Source: Saccopteryx bilineata
Lineage: Eukaryota > Chordata > Mammalia > Chiroptera > Emballonuridae
Assembly (NCBI RefSeq): GCF_036850765.1
Contig: NC_089493.1
Coordinates: 296,180,849-296,244,848 of the forward strand
Reading direction: 5' to 3'
DNA: 64,000 nucleotides
Position 1 is the stretch's first letter, and every line of letters starts with the position of its first letter. Shown here piece by piece: positions 43,925 to 54,860 of this stretch. Position numbers and translations under genes: made by a program. The notes beneath the pieces are model-generated. The model worked only from the letters and a program-made list of their open reading frames with translations. It did no database searches and had not been told where the DNA came from.

Positions 43925-44105
43925 TTGACGCCCCCTATCGTAACCTTTAAAATAACCGGCAAGGGTAGTATTATCACCTTCGTGTCACTGAGGAGAAAGT
44001 GGAAGCACAGAGAAATCGCTCACCGTATGGCCAGGGCCGCCCAGCTGGTGAGGGGTGGGGACCAGGGCTCACACACCGAGGCAGGTGCCCACTCCCAAAG
44101 CTGAA
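43925..44105 (+). mobile_element. MIR SINE relic
   Basis: GTAGTATTATCACCTTCGTG, TGAGGAGAAAGTGGAAGCAC and AGAGAAATCGCTCACC are a diverged copy of the MIR core. Confidence 0.75.
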
Positions 44106-44329
44106 CCGGTGACGTGGGACCCACGTATCCGATGGGCAGTGCCGATGGCTGTTTGATAGGCAAGCCACCCAAGAGCTGCTGACATCTGGGTAGTCCGCCA
44201 GGTTGCCTGTGTTCCTCCCTGGGGCATTTTAATCTCACATTTTTAAGACTCTGAAATGATTTCAAAAACCCCTCATTGTCCTCAAACAACACCCCTTCAG
44301 CCCCCCCTTCCCCCCACAAATGAATAGGC
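44106..44329. other. Intergenic, nothing recognised
   Basis: Unique sequence between the MIR and the candidate conserved element. Confidence 0.45.
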
Positions 44330-44700
44330 TCTGTTTACTTCCTCATGTAAGGGACAGGGATGTGGCTATAAGCAAGACATTCAAATGAAAATGAACTGTT
44401 TTATTTTCATTGACCTTTGATTCCCAGCTCACCATCGCGGGCCCCTCCACCCACCCTGCTCCAGCCTCCTCGGTCCCTGGTCCCTGGCACCTGGCCGTGG
44501 TCTGTGATTCATCAGGGCCCTGAGGCTCCGCTGCTGTAATTGCTTTGCAACTTCCTGGAATGTCAAAGCCACGATGGAAATTATATGTATCACTCTACCG
44601 ATTCCGTCCTGGCTTTAATAACAGGTTGGCAGGAGGGCAGGCAGATTTACATCGGGAGAGAAATGTATAATCAGATTGGAAGGTGAAATGCAATAAGTAC
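44330..44700. other. Candidate conserved non-coding element
   Basis: Two AT-rich blocks (44330-44430 and 44530-44700) carry dense factor-like motifs: TGACCTTTGATTCC (nuclear-receptor type), GTAATTGCTTTGC, TTTAATAACAGG and GGTGAAATGCAATAAG. They resemble no repeat in the window. Conservation needs an alignment. Confidence 0.35.
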
Positions 44701-45194
44701 AAAGGCGAGGTTTCACTCGGAAGCCTCCTAGATAAATGGGGTCTCACGGGGCTCCCCAGCCGAGCCTGTTGTTTCTTCAGGAGCCGTTGTGAGGGCCTGT
44801 GGCACGAGCCATCGTTCTCTCAGGGAGGATTTGTGGCCAGGGCTCTCGGACCTGGCCCCCGCAGAGAGCCCCCCCCCGTGGAGACAGGCATGCGTGGGAG
44901 GGAGAGGCGTGAAAAGCGCCCATCAGGAAGGAGACCAGGAGGCTCAACTGGGGACCTTGGAAAACTGGAGAAGGGGGGCAACGCAGAGTTAAGTATTTTC
45001 TAGGCTGTAGAAAAGAGCTTTGCTTGTTTTAGCGGGTGTTGTGAGTTTGAGGGCAGCCCTGCAGGGTCAGTGATGGGACTCTTCCTATTGTATGAGGCTT
45101 CAAGGGAGGTGTCGGGAGGGGGGGCCTCTAACTCTCGAGGTCCCTGCTGGACTCTGGAGGTTACACCAGCAGCCCCTCCCTCACAGACTCAGCA
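44701..45194. other. Intergenic, nothing recognised
   Basis: Purine-rich unique DNA without recognisable genes or repeats. Confidence 0.45.
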
Positions 45195-45350
45195 CCAGCT
45201 AGCGTTTCTCTTGAACACGTCATCATCCTTCATGCCCCTCGGGGACCTCCGTGGGGTCTCTGTGTGGGAGGGACTCCCGTCATTGTTGTCTCCATTTGTC
45301 AGGTGAACAAACTTCCTCAAGACGGAGCCGGCAGGAGCAAGCGAGTGCCA
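45195..45350 (+). mobile_element. MIR SINE relic
   Basis: CATTGTTGTCTCCATTTGTC followed by AGGTGAACAAACTTCCTCAA is the diverged MIR middle and 3' part. Confidence 0.6.
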
Positions 45351-45360
45351 CGGATACTCA

Positions 45361-46660
45361 CGCCGTTAGCCATTTAAGGAATGCAAATTAAAGCCACAGG
45401 AGATGCCACTCTGCAAAGTGTCAGGATGGTTAAAATGCCTAAAACATCGTGAGGTGAGGATGTAGAGGGCCCAGATCACGCCTTCCTGGCTGGTGGGCGT
45501 GTAAAACAAGGCAGCCACTCTCAAAAAGACTGTGGTGCCCTGGCCGGTTGACTCAGTGGTAGAGCATTGGCCTGGTGTGCGGGAGTCCTGGGTTCGATTC
45601 CCGGCCAGGGCACACAGGAGAGGCGCCCATCTGCTTCTCCACCCCTCCACCTCTCCCTTCTTTCTATCTCTCTCTTCTCCTCCCGCAGCCAAGGCTCCAC
45701 TGGAGCAAAGTTGGCCCAGGTGCTGAGGCTCCATGGCCTCTGCCTCAGGCGCTAGAATGGCTCTGGTTGCAACAGAGCGACACCCCAGATGGGCAGAGCA
45801 TCGCCCCCTGGTGGGCATGCCAGTGGATCCCGGTCGGGCGCATGTGGGAGTCTGTCTGCCTTCCTGCTTCTCACTTCGGAAAAAAAAAAAAAAAGACTGT
45901 AGCAGTTTCTTGCAAAATTAAACGTGTGCTGACCGTACCACCCCGTGACTGACCTCTCGAGCATTTGTCCCCAGGAAAGGAAAACGTACATTCACAGAAA
46001 AGCTTGTCCATGAACGTTCATAGCAGCTTTATTCATAATAGCCAATAATTGGGAAGGATCCAAATGTCCTTCAATGGATGAATGGTCACCCCCAACGGGG
46101 GAACCCTTGGGCTGTGAATTACTCGTCAGCAGTAAAAGGGAACAAGCTATTGATACATGTGACAACTTGAATGGGCCTCCAGGGAATTAGGCTGACTAGG
46201 AAGAGAAACCAATCCCCAATGATTACACGTTCCGTGCATCTATTTGTGTAACGTTCTTGAAATGACACAATTATAGACACGGAGAACAGAGGAACGGTCA
46301 CCATGGTCTGGAGAGGGGGGGAGGGGGGTCGTGTGTCTGTGTCTTTGAGGGAACAGCACAGGGATTCTTGTGCTGATGGGTCCTGGCGGTGGCTGGCAGT
46401 GGTCACCCCAGTCTACACACGTGACACAATTGCATAGCACCAAACACACACACACATGCGTGCACACAGCACTGGTAAAGTTTGAACAAGGTTGGTGGGC
46501 TTTATTGAATCCGTACCAGTTAATTGCCTGGCTATAATGTTGTACAATATTTATGCAAGATGCTTCCATCAGGGAAAATTGGGGAAAAGGATCAGTGATC
46601 TCTATTGTTTCTTAAAACTGCAGGGGAATCTATAATTTCTTAAAACGAGAGTGGGTTTTT
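45361..46660 (+). mobile_element. L1 (L1ME-like) 3' end, split by a SINE
   Basis: AATGCAAATTAAAGCCACAG, GATGTAGAGGGCCCAGATC, then after the SINE GCTTTATTCATAATAGCC and CATGTGACAACTTGAATGGG, match the 3' third of old L1 copies. After these come the UTR with (AC)n and TGTTGTACAATATTTATGC. The reading frames are destroyed. Confidence 0.85.
45534..45893 (+). mobile_element. tRNA-derived SINE (type 1) nested in L1
   Basis: Full-length copy with box B GGTTCGATTCC. The target duplication AAAAAGACTGT lies before and after, in the L1 sequence CTGTGGCAGTTTCTT-type context, so the SINE is younger than the L1. Confidence 0.92.
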
Positions 46661-46888
46661 GTTTGTTTGTGTGTTTGTGTGTTGTCAGCGAGGGACATGG
46701 CTGGAGAGAGCAGAGAGCCAGAGGCAGAGGCACCTGCCCAGGCTCACACATAGGGAAGAGACAGGGCGGGGAGAGGAGGGAGCATCTTAGTGGCAACGGT
46801 GCTTCCACGCCTGGCTGGTGACCTGGCTCAGACCCCTCGTTTAGGGATACTGGGCTCACTTGGGGTCTGGGGAAGCTGGAAAGATGTC

Positions 46889-47240
46889 TGTAAAGCCAGT
46901 AGCCACGGCCACCATCACAGCCGCCTGGCCCGTGCAGGTTCGCATTTGATTCAGAAGATGGTAATGAAACAACAGAGCCAAGAACTGGTGGGCCATTAGC
47001 TTTAATCCCAGCTCGCACCTGGCGGGCAAGAAATACACACAGTGGGAAAACACTTCCCTTTCCATTCAGGGCTCCCAAAGCCACTGACTCATCCGAGTTT
47101 CCTAGAATCAGAGGTTTCTATCTCACCAGTTTTATTCACCTCTGTTCCCCATCTCCTTCTCTCTGCACAAACTCTGCATGAACTGGCTCTTTAGCACTCC
47201 GCCATCTTGGCTGCTTCTCTTCTCTAATGCTAATTTCAGG

Positions 47241-47281
<41 letters not shown>

Positions 47282-47944
47282 CCCCTGGTCTGCCTCATTT
47301 TATAGTGTAGAAATTAAAGCCTTTAATAAGCCAATATACAAACAAGAAAGTCTCTGATACAAAGTCACTTATCTGAGGCATAAATGGGATTCCTCATGAG
47401 CAGGGATCCCCAAACTTTTTACATAGGGGGCCAGTTCTCTGTCCCTCAGACCGTTGGAGGGCCAGAGTATAAAAAAAACTACGAACAAATCCCTATGCAC
47501 ACTGCACATATTTTATTTTTAAGTAAAAAAACAAAACAGGAACAAATACAATATTTAAAATAAAGAACAAGTAAATTTAAATCAACAAACTGACCAGTAT
47601 TTCAATGGGAACTATGCTCCTCTCACTGACCACCAATGAAACAGGTGCCCCTTCCAGAAGTGCGGTGGGGGCCGGATAAATGGCCTCAGGGGGCCGCATG
47701 TGGCCTGTGGGCTGTAGTTTGGGGACCCCTGCTCATGAGAGTGCACCACCCCACATCATGCAACAGTCAAGGGTGTGGGGAAAGCTTAGTGTTGAGAAGA
47801 TTTTAGGATTAGAAGGATGGGAAAGGCTTAGTCTTAAAACTAAGCCTTAGGCTATAAGGACCCTGCCAGCTCACAGCCTGTCCCCCACACCCAGTGCCAA
47901 CTATAAGTGAGCAAACATATATTTATAAACTTATTTGACCAACA
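46889..47944 (+). mobile_element. Solo LTR, copy A (split by an hAT element)
   Basis: Starts TGTAAAGCCAGTAGCC and ends TTATTTGACCAACA, with the 5-bp duplication ATGTC at 46884-46888 and 47945-47949. It shares its ends and several inner blocks (ATCATGCAACAGTCAAGGGT, CACAGCCTGTCCCCCACACC) with copy B at 54316. It carries an (AG)n tract at 47240-47277 and, without the 331-bp hAT and its extra 8 bp, is about 717 bp. There are no internal retroviral genes. Confidence 0.88.
47401..47731. mobile_element. Non-autonomous hAT transposon (family C) nested in LTR copy A
   Basis: 331 bp with ends CAGGGATCCCCAAACTTTTT and TAGTTTGGGGACCCCTG, flanked by the perfect duplication CTCATGAG (47393-47400 and 47732-47739). 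LTR copy B has only one CTCATGAG at the equivalent site, which confirms the empty state. Confidence 0.95.
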
Positions 47945-47949
47945 ATGTC

Positions 47950-48884
47950 CAAGACCCATCTGCTCAGCAGTAAATAGAGAGCGTTCACTACTTCCAGGTC
48001 TGGAGTGACTTGCTCCAAGCTTGTCTCCAAGGGCATGGTTTTGCCTGAAAGGGACAGGCCCCAGGAACACCTCTCGGGGCCACCATAAGCATCTTTCCCC
48101 AGGTGTAGTCTCTTAGGCGGCCCGGTAACTGGCCGCACCGTCAGAGAGCCGGACGCGGGCTGGGGAGGTCTGCTGTCAGGAGACGGAGGGAGCGTTCGCT
48201 CACTGCTTGGCCTTGGGCAGGTCCGTCTTCTGAACTCATCCCCACAGTAGGGCTTTGTAATTGCCTACTCAGAATACTGAGAGGTTACAGGTCCTCTCAG
48301 AACCGCTGTGGGGCGTGGGCCCCCCTCCTCTGACCTCCTGTCCTAGCGGGGACCCACAGCAGGTCGCTCCTCTGCGGCTGTGAGATGGGCATTTCCCCTA
48401 GCAGATCCGAGGTCAGGCTCGGTCCCAGACCGACGGCATCCGGGAATCTCCACTTTATTAAAACCATGCCTAACCAGCTTCAAATGTACTCACGCCAAAG
48501 ACTGAGACGTAAACTGATCATAGGATCTCAATTTTAGAGGAAAGTTAAAATTTAAAAATATATATATATGGATATATAGGCCATGGAAGTTGGGTTTTTC
48601 GCTAGGTGGTTCTATTTTATACATAAAATTTGGCAGGTTGGAGAGCTGCTGTGTTTAAGGCCGGCTTTTTAAAGGCTTTGGGTTTAACGATTTCCCCACA
48701 TCTGCCACGTCAAATTCAAAATAAAAGCAACCCCAGTGCAGAAAATACACAGTGTCCATGTTGGAACAGCTTCCCTTCTCAGCGGGCTAAGTAGCAATGG
48801 TTGGATACACTTGTGGAAATGGAAACAGTCTTTACTTTGAGGGCTGCTCCTGCTTAGCTGGTTCTGGGTCCTCTGGCTCTGGGA
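47950..48884. other. Intergenic, nothing recognised
   Basis: Mixed DNA with a (TA)n-like tract at 48553-48568. No gene or clear repeat. Confidence 0.45.
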
Positions 48885-49015
48885 TCATTCATTCATTCAC
48901 ACAATAAGTGTCTACGGAGCTCCGCCCAGCAGTTAACCAAAGGCAAACACGTTTGCTTCCATGGAGCTGATGATCTAGCGTTAGGGGAGATGGGCAAGGG
49001 ACAAAGCCAATGAAT
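48885..49015. mobile_element. L2 relic
   Basis: TTCATTCATTCACACAATAA, GTCTACGGAGCTCC and CCATGGAGCTGATGATCTAG are typical of the L2 3' end. Confidence 0.7.
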
Positions 49016-50134
49016 CGGCTGTCTGGCGTGTTAGGAGGGGTCCGCGCTTCGGAGAGGGTAAGGTGGGTGAGGGGGAGAGCAGTCCCAGAGGCTGGAGGAA
49101 GAGAGACCCAGGGAGGCTTCTCGTGTTTACGGAAAGTAAAGCGGTGAGCAAGCAAGCCGGCGGCCCCCGGAGAAAGAGGAGGGTCCAGGCACAAGGGACA
49201 GAGCTCTGCCTGATCCTGACGCGGCCGAGACGCAGGACCCCCGACCCCCAGGTAGAATGCCCCGAGTGGCCCCCGTCCAGGGGAAAGCCATGGCAGGCCG
49301 TCTCTCCCGGCTCAGTGGGCCGGCTCCTCACGGCCAGGTGGCTTTTGGGAGTGTCACCCAAACTCTGCTGACAGATCCCACCTTCTCCGTGCGAGGGCAG
49401 GTCAGATTCCGGGCCCGAACCTCTCCCGGGAACCTGGAGGTCAGAGACTGGTCAGCAGATCCGACCCGGAAGGGTGGAGTCCAGTGCGAGAGGCAGAGAG
49501 GGGGCTGCAGCCCGGCCTGGGGGCCACGTGGGGGGGGCCCACCAGGTCTCCTCTCCAGCCACCTCCCCCCCCACACACACACACACAGTCTCCAGAGACA
49601 GCCTCTCCTTTCTAGCTTTCGAGATACCGAGTCTCCACTTGTGCCGGGGCTTTCGCTGGTTCTTCCCGTTGGGTCCTCTGTCCCCAGACCGTGCAGGGGG
49701 GAGATTGCACACACCGTCGGTAGTCCAGGTTTCGGACAAACGCCTCCTCCTCAGGGAGGCCCTCCAGGACTGCCCGGCTGCCTGTGACCCTGTCTCTGCA
49801 TCTCCTTCTTCTTGTCCTCTGATCATCGCCAGTACCGGTACCGGTACCGGCACTGACTCCTGATGATGTCCCCCACCCCACGCTCTTCGGAGAGAGCTGG
49901 CCCAGTTTCCCTCCCTCCCCCTTCATCCCAGGGCCTGACGGTAGGTGCCCAATAAATACAGAGGAATGCATTTATTTAACGTGCCAAGGCCCGCCCGTGC
50001 GTACTTGAACGCCCTGCGCCCCGTGACCTGCTGCCTCCGACCGACCGACAGCCCCCTGCCCGTGGCTGGGCCCCTGGTGGTGCCCTCCTCAGAGGCTGCC
50101 GCCGGCACCGAGAACTCTTGTCCTTCATCCTGCA
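49016..50134. other. Intergenic sequence with a short ACCGGT run
   Basis: GC-rich unique DNA. A perfect (TACCGG)n microsatellite of about 3-4 copies lies at 49833-49852. No gene was recognised. Confidence 0.5.
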
Positions 50135-50260
50135 AGACTCAGGATCGGGGATCGAAGCGTGCTTGCTCCGCCCTCGGGCTCTGCCGCTTTCAAACTCTGT
50201 GCCCTGAGCAAGTTCATCAACCTCTCTGAGCCTCCGTTTGCTCCCCTGAATGGAGGATGC
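50135..50260 (+). mobile_element. MIR SINE relic
   Basis: GGCTCTGCCGCTTTCAAACT, GAGCAAGTTCATCAACCTCT and TGAGCCTCCGTTTGCTCCCC follow the MIR core. Confidence 0.75.
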
Positions 50261-51060
50261 TTTCAGGACCTGGCAGCCTTTGTGGTTCTGCCCAAACCAT
50301 GGTGACCAGAGTCCTCTGTCTGGCAGGGTGGCTTGTGCCAGCTTTCTGGGCGGAGAGCCCAGGCCTGGGCTGGAGCCTGCGAGCCCCTCCCCCGCCTCTC
50401 CGCAGGGAGGCCCAGCAGAAGGAGAACCTCCAAGCTCAGTGCCGGAGCCCCTGGGGACCAGGCGCTAATGATCTGGCACGATTAATGAGCTCCCTCCTCT
50501 GTCTCCATCTGCAGGTGCCGGGCAGCCTTCCAGGTCCAGCAGCTGCTCCCGCACCTGCCCCTTCGTGTCCAGTTTCTTCCCAGCGTCCTAAAGAGCTAAC
50601 TGAGCTGAAATCACTTAACCAAGGCTCGAAAAACTCCTGCACCCGCCATCGAGTGTTCTCCGAGGCCCCGACCTTGTCTGTCCCCGCCTCCCAGACCTTT
50701 CCATCTGCCGGGAGCCGTCCAGAGACCCCAGTGTCGGCTTGGGGGTGTGAGAGGGAGAGGGAGAGGGACGAGGCCGCCTGGGAGGGCTGGCTCCAGTCTT
50801 GAAGTCCTGCAGAGCCCCCCTCATCCCCGAAGGAGCCCCATATGTTACTGCCACAACCATTTGTTGCTGTAATGAATGCCACCGGTGACTGCCCTCGGAG
50901 AGGTGGCAGGCCACCTCTGCTGGCTTAAAGCAGAGACTGGGATTCAGGCTGCCTGGGTCGCATCCTGGCTCCGCTATGTAGTAACTGTCATCTTGGCCCC
51001 CCAAGCAATGTTAGCTCTTATGGTGCACACAGCCTGCTTCGTGGCAGCTGAGCACTGTGC
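50261..51060. other. Intergenic, nothing recognised
   Basis: Unique GC-rich DNA. No coding or repeat family was recognised. Confidence 0.45.
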
Positions 51061-51242
51061 ATAAACCCTCAAGATACTCAAGATAATAACAACAATGGTA
51101 ATAATAACAGGAGTAAGAGGGCCACTATGTATCGAGAACTCGTCAATGCGTATAAACCCTCAAGATACTCAAGATAATAACAACAATGGTAATAATAACA
51201 GGAGTAAGAGGGCCACTATGTATCAAGAACTCGTCAATGTGT
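51061..51242. repeat. 91-bp tandem duplication
   Basis: The unit starting ATAAACCCTCAAGATACTCA is present at 51061-51151 and 51152-51242. The two copies differ only at TATCGAG/TATCAAG and AATGCGT/AATGTGT, both CpG-to-CpA or TpG changes. Confidence 0.95.
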
Positions 51243-52649
51243 CGGATGAGTTCATTTAGCCTCCAGAAGACAGGCTGTTCGTGGATAACTTGTGGGTGGT
51301 CCGGGACTGGACCCAGAAAGTTAGGGTTCTGGGTCATTATTTGCAGGGGTGGGTGAGGTGAGGGCAAGGGAACCGTGCTGAGAACACGTGAAGAGTTCTT
51401 TTCCAGGGAAGATGGACGGCATGTCCCCGGCCCAGCCCGTGACCCATTCCTCGGCCCTTGTTCCCAGCAGCCCTGGGAAGTGGGGGGCAGTTCTCCCCAC
51501 GTGGACAGTGTCCCACCTTAAGTGCCTGCCTCCTCTCTGCTTTTCGCCTCGGTGACAGCTGGCTCAGCTCTCGGGAAGGCGGGGGAGACCAACCCTCCCG
51601 AGATCTGGACTGCGGTAGGTAACTGTCACAGGCTCCTGTCCCTCAGAGGGACAATTACTCAGAGTGTCCACCGTAGGACAGGGTCCTAGTGACCTGCGAT
51701 AGTAATCGAGTCAACCATACAAAATGAAAATGTATCGGCTTTTCCTCCTTCCCCTGTTTCTTCACTCTTCTTGAAATCACCTGTCAAAGAACTGCTGTCA
51801 TCCAGACCCTTGCTTCTGGCTCTGCTTGGAGGGATCCCAAACTAAGAGTCATACGGTGCCGCTGGGAGCCCCAAGGGACTGTCCCCAGGTAGCGCAGTGC
51901 TTGCTCTGCTGATTCCGAGCGCTGGCAGAGCAGACAGGGCTGGGACACGGACCATGGCACTCGGGTGATATTCAGGCACTGGTGAAATATCCCCCACGGC
52001 GGCGCTCAGCGAAACTTGTGGTGATGTTACATTGTGTCTGCATTGCTCGTCAGTAGCTACTCTTTCCTTCTTTTAGTAATAAGACCCCCTTGGCTGCCCG
52101 GGACGGAGTGGGGGGAGGGGAACATTGCCTAGCTTCCCTTGCAGCTATGTTCTTGCCAACGGGATGTGAAAGGAAGTGATGTGTGGCTTCTTTAAAAACC
52201 ACACACAGCTGCTTAGCCTCTACTTCCTCTCGTATCTCTGGAGGCTGGAATGTAGAGTTAGTGGTGGTGCATGAGCTCTGATGTGAATGAGAACACCATC
52301 TCAGGAGTCAGCTACGTAGGAAGAACTGGGGACACTGAGTGACTCTGTGGAGTGGAGTCACCTCCCTGCACAAGACCGCCAGTCATCTCTGGTTTAGAAA
52401 GAAACGATCCTGCTGGAACTGTGTTATACTTGAGTCTTTCTGTTTCAGCAACTTATTCTGAGCCCTGACTAACATAGTCGACAGGCAGGCGTCTGAGCAA
52501 GCAAATTATGAGTATATAAATGCTGATGTGGCCACGTTTGCGCCCCAGGGCTGGTGTGGCCTGGGGCATTCAGGTCCCAACACCACTCTTCCATGTGAGC
52601 GCTAAGCGCTGGGAGCAGAGCACCTGGGAGTTGGCTGGCACCCAGGTTC
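51243..52649. other. Intergenic, nothing certain
   Basis: Unique DNA. The stretch 52400-52480 vaguely resembles the 3' end of a MaLR-type LTR but is too short to call. Confidence 0.4.
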
Positions 52650-53327
52650 CTCGCTGACCTCTGACAGACCTCCAGGCTCTCACTGACCTCTGACAGACCC
52701 CCAGGCTCTCGCTGACCTCTGACAGACCTCCAGGTTCCTCGCTGACCTCTGACAGAACCCCAGGCTCTCACTGACCTCTGACAGACCCCCAGGCTCTCGC
52801 TGACCTCTGACAGACCTCCAGGTTCCTCGCTGACCTCTGACAGAACCCCAGGCTCTCGCTGACCTCTGACAGACCCCCAGGCTCTCGCTGACCTCTGACA
52901 GACCCCCAGGCTCCACGCTGACCTCTGACAGACCCCCAGGCTCTCGCTGACCTCTGACAGACCTCCAGGTTCTCGCTGACCTCTGACAGACCCCCAGGCT
53001 CCACACTGACCTCTGACAGACCTCCAGGCTCTCGCTGACCTCTGACAGACCTCCAGGTTCCTCGCTGACCTCTGACAGACCCCCAGGCTCCTTGCTGGCC
53101 TCTGACAGACCCCCAGGCTCTCGCTGACCTCTGACAGACCCCCAGGCTCTCGCTGACCTCTGACAGACCCCCAGGCTCCTCGCTGACCTCTGACAGACCT
53201 CCAGGCTCTCGCTGACCTCTGACAGACCCCCAGGCTCCTTGCTGACCTCTGACAGACCCCCAGGTTCCTCACTGACCTCTGACAGACCCCCAGGTTCCTC
53301 GTTGACCTCTGACAGACTTCTGGGACC
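52650..53327. repeat. Minisatellite, 28-31 bp unit, about 23 copies
   Basis: Units of CTGACCTCTGACAGACCCCC followed by AGGCTCTCG or AGGTTCCTCG. Two main variants differ in GACCCCC/GACCTCC and in the CTCTCG/CTCCTCG end, mixed through the array. Confidence 0.93.
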
Positions 53328-53611
53328 CCCTCCTTAGCTCCTGTGCCCTTTCCTGTTATGTGGCCTGTCTCCTCGTTCTCTCTCCCAATGCCCCTCCTCC
53401 CAGGGTCGGCTGTGCATCAGGGGTTGGGCTGTCTCACGTGGGGAGGGTGTCAGGGGAACGGTAAGTCAGCTTTGGGGAAAGCGGCCCCCCCTCCCCTGCA
53501 ACAGAGAGGTAGCCGTCCCGGAGCAAACACACCCTGGCCGGCGTCTTCTGGTCTCCGGATCTCTGGGACGTCCTGAGCCTCCCTTCTCTATCAGACAGAG
53601 CCCGGTGGTGA
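53328..53611. other. Intergenic, nothing recognised
   Basis: Unique GC-rich DNA between the array and the LTR relic. Confidence 0.45.
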
Positions 53612-53965
53612 TAACAACTTGGGCTATTTGTTGTCTACTGTTGGGTAACCAATGATCACACCCTGGGTGGCTTAAAACAGCACCCACTTATTACGTCACA
53701 GTTCCGTGGGTCAAGGGGACAGGGTGGGCTCAGCTGCGTCCCCTGGTTCAGGTCTCCCCAGGCTGAAATCGAGGTGTCAGCCGGGCTGGGCCCTCGTCTG
53801 GAGGCCTGGAGAGGACCCCACTTCTAGAGCCGTCCGGGGTGCCGGCAGAGTCCAGTTCCTCGTGGTTGTAGGAAGGAGGGTCGGCTTCCTGGCTGGCTGC
53901 TGGCCGCTCTCTAGTCAGAAAGGGCGCGTGGAAACATTCTTATTCTCCAAACTCCTCGGGTTTAT
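53612..53965 (-). mobile_element. MaLR-type LTR relic (ERVL-MaLR)
   Basis: Read on the minus strand, the order GGCTTAAAACAGCACCC (given here on +), CAGTTCCGTGGGTCAAG, GGCTGAAATCGAGGTGTCAG and CTCGTCTGGAGGCCTGGAG corresponds to a reversed MLT1/MST-like LTR. Strongly diverged. Confidence 0.65.
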
Positions 53966-54315
53966 CCTCCTGCGACCAGCCTGAGGCAATGCTCCGCCTG
54001 TCAAAGGCTCACAGGATTATATGAGGCTCACCAGATAATAGATTTTTAAAAACAAATGAACTCCAAAGTCAACTGCTAAGGAAACTTAACGATGTCTGCA
54101 AAATCTCCTTTTCCACGTGAGAGAAGATGACCTCGCACCCTATCTGCAGCCCTGGGGATCAGAGCGAGGAACCAGGGCCCTCGTAGAATCCTGCCTATCG
54201 CATCCATAGCCCCTGGAAACTTGGAATGTTTCACCATCGCCTTTCCTGGGGGGCAAGGGGAGGAAAGGTGACCTCTTGACCCTGAATTTGGGGGAAAAAG
54301 CCACCTCAACTATGG
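53966..54315. other. Intergenic, nothing recognised
   Basis: Unique DNA between the two LTR features. Confidence 0.45.
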
Positions 54316-54855
54316 TGTAAGGCCAGGAGCCATGGCTGTCACTATCAAAGCAGCCGCCTGGCCCATGCAGGTTCCCATTGGATTCAGGCAGATGGTAAAG
54401 AAATGGTGGAGTCGGAGGATGGGGGGCCATCCTATTTATTGGTGTCTCATCAAGACAGGCAAACCACAAAAGAAGACAAGGGAAAAGCAGAAAACCAGCT
54501 CTTCCCATGAAGGGCAAGGGATCAGGGAAGCCCCTGCAATCGTGATAGCAGGAACTGAGTGAGCCAGCTCCTGGTCTGTCCCACTTTATAGTGTAGAAAA
54601 CCAAAATCCCTTAATCCAATATATAAACAAGTCAGTCTCTGATACAAAGCCATTTATCCAAGGCATAATTGGATTCCTCATGAGAGTGCACCACCCAGAT
54701 CATACAATCAGTCAAGGGTGTGGGGAAAAGCTTAGTCCCAAAACCAAACCTCAGGCTACAACAACCTGGCCTGCTTATAGCCTGTCCCCCACACCCAATA
54801 TAAGTCACAAGCGAGCAAACATATATATCATGTTTACAAACTTATTTGACCAACA
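54316..54855 (+). mobile_element. Solo LTR, copy B
   Basis: 540 bp from TGTAAGGCCAGGAGCCATGG to TTATTTGACCAACA, flanked by the 5-bp duplication TATGG (54311-54315 and 54856-54860). Copy A shares the same TG/CA ends and the block TCATGAGAGTGCACCACCC. Five-base duplications point to a class III-like or related ERV. The family is not named. Confidence 0.88.
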
Positions 54856-54860
54856 TATGG

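Noticed and set aside
46889..54855. Full-length endogenous retrovirus between the two LTR copies
   Set aside because: The two LTRs have different target duplications, and the DNA between them shows L2, MIR, a minisatellite and a MaLR relic but no retroviral genes.
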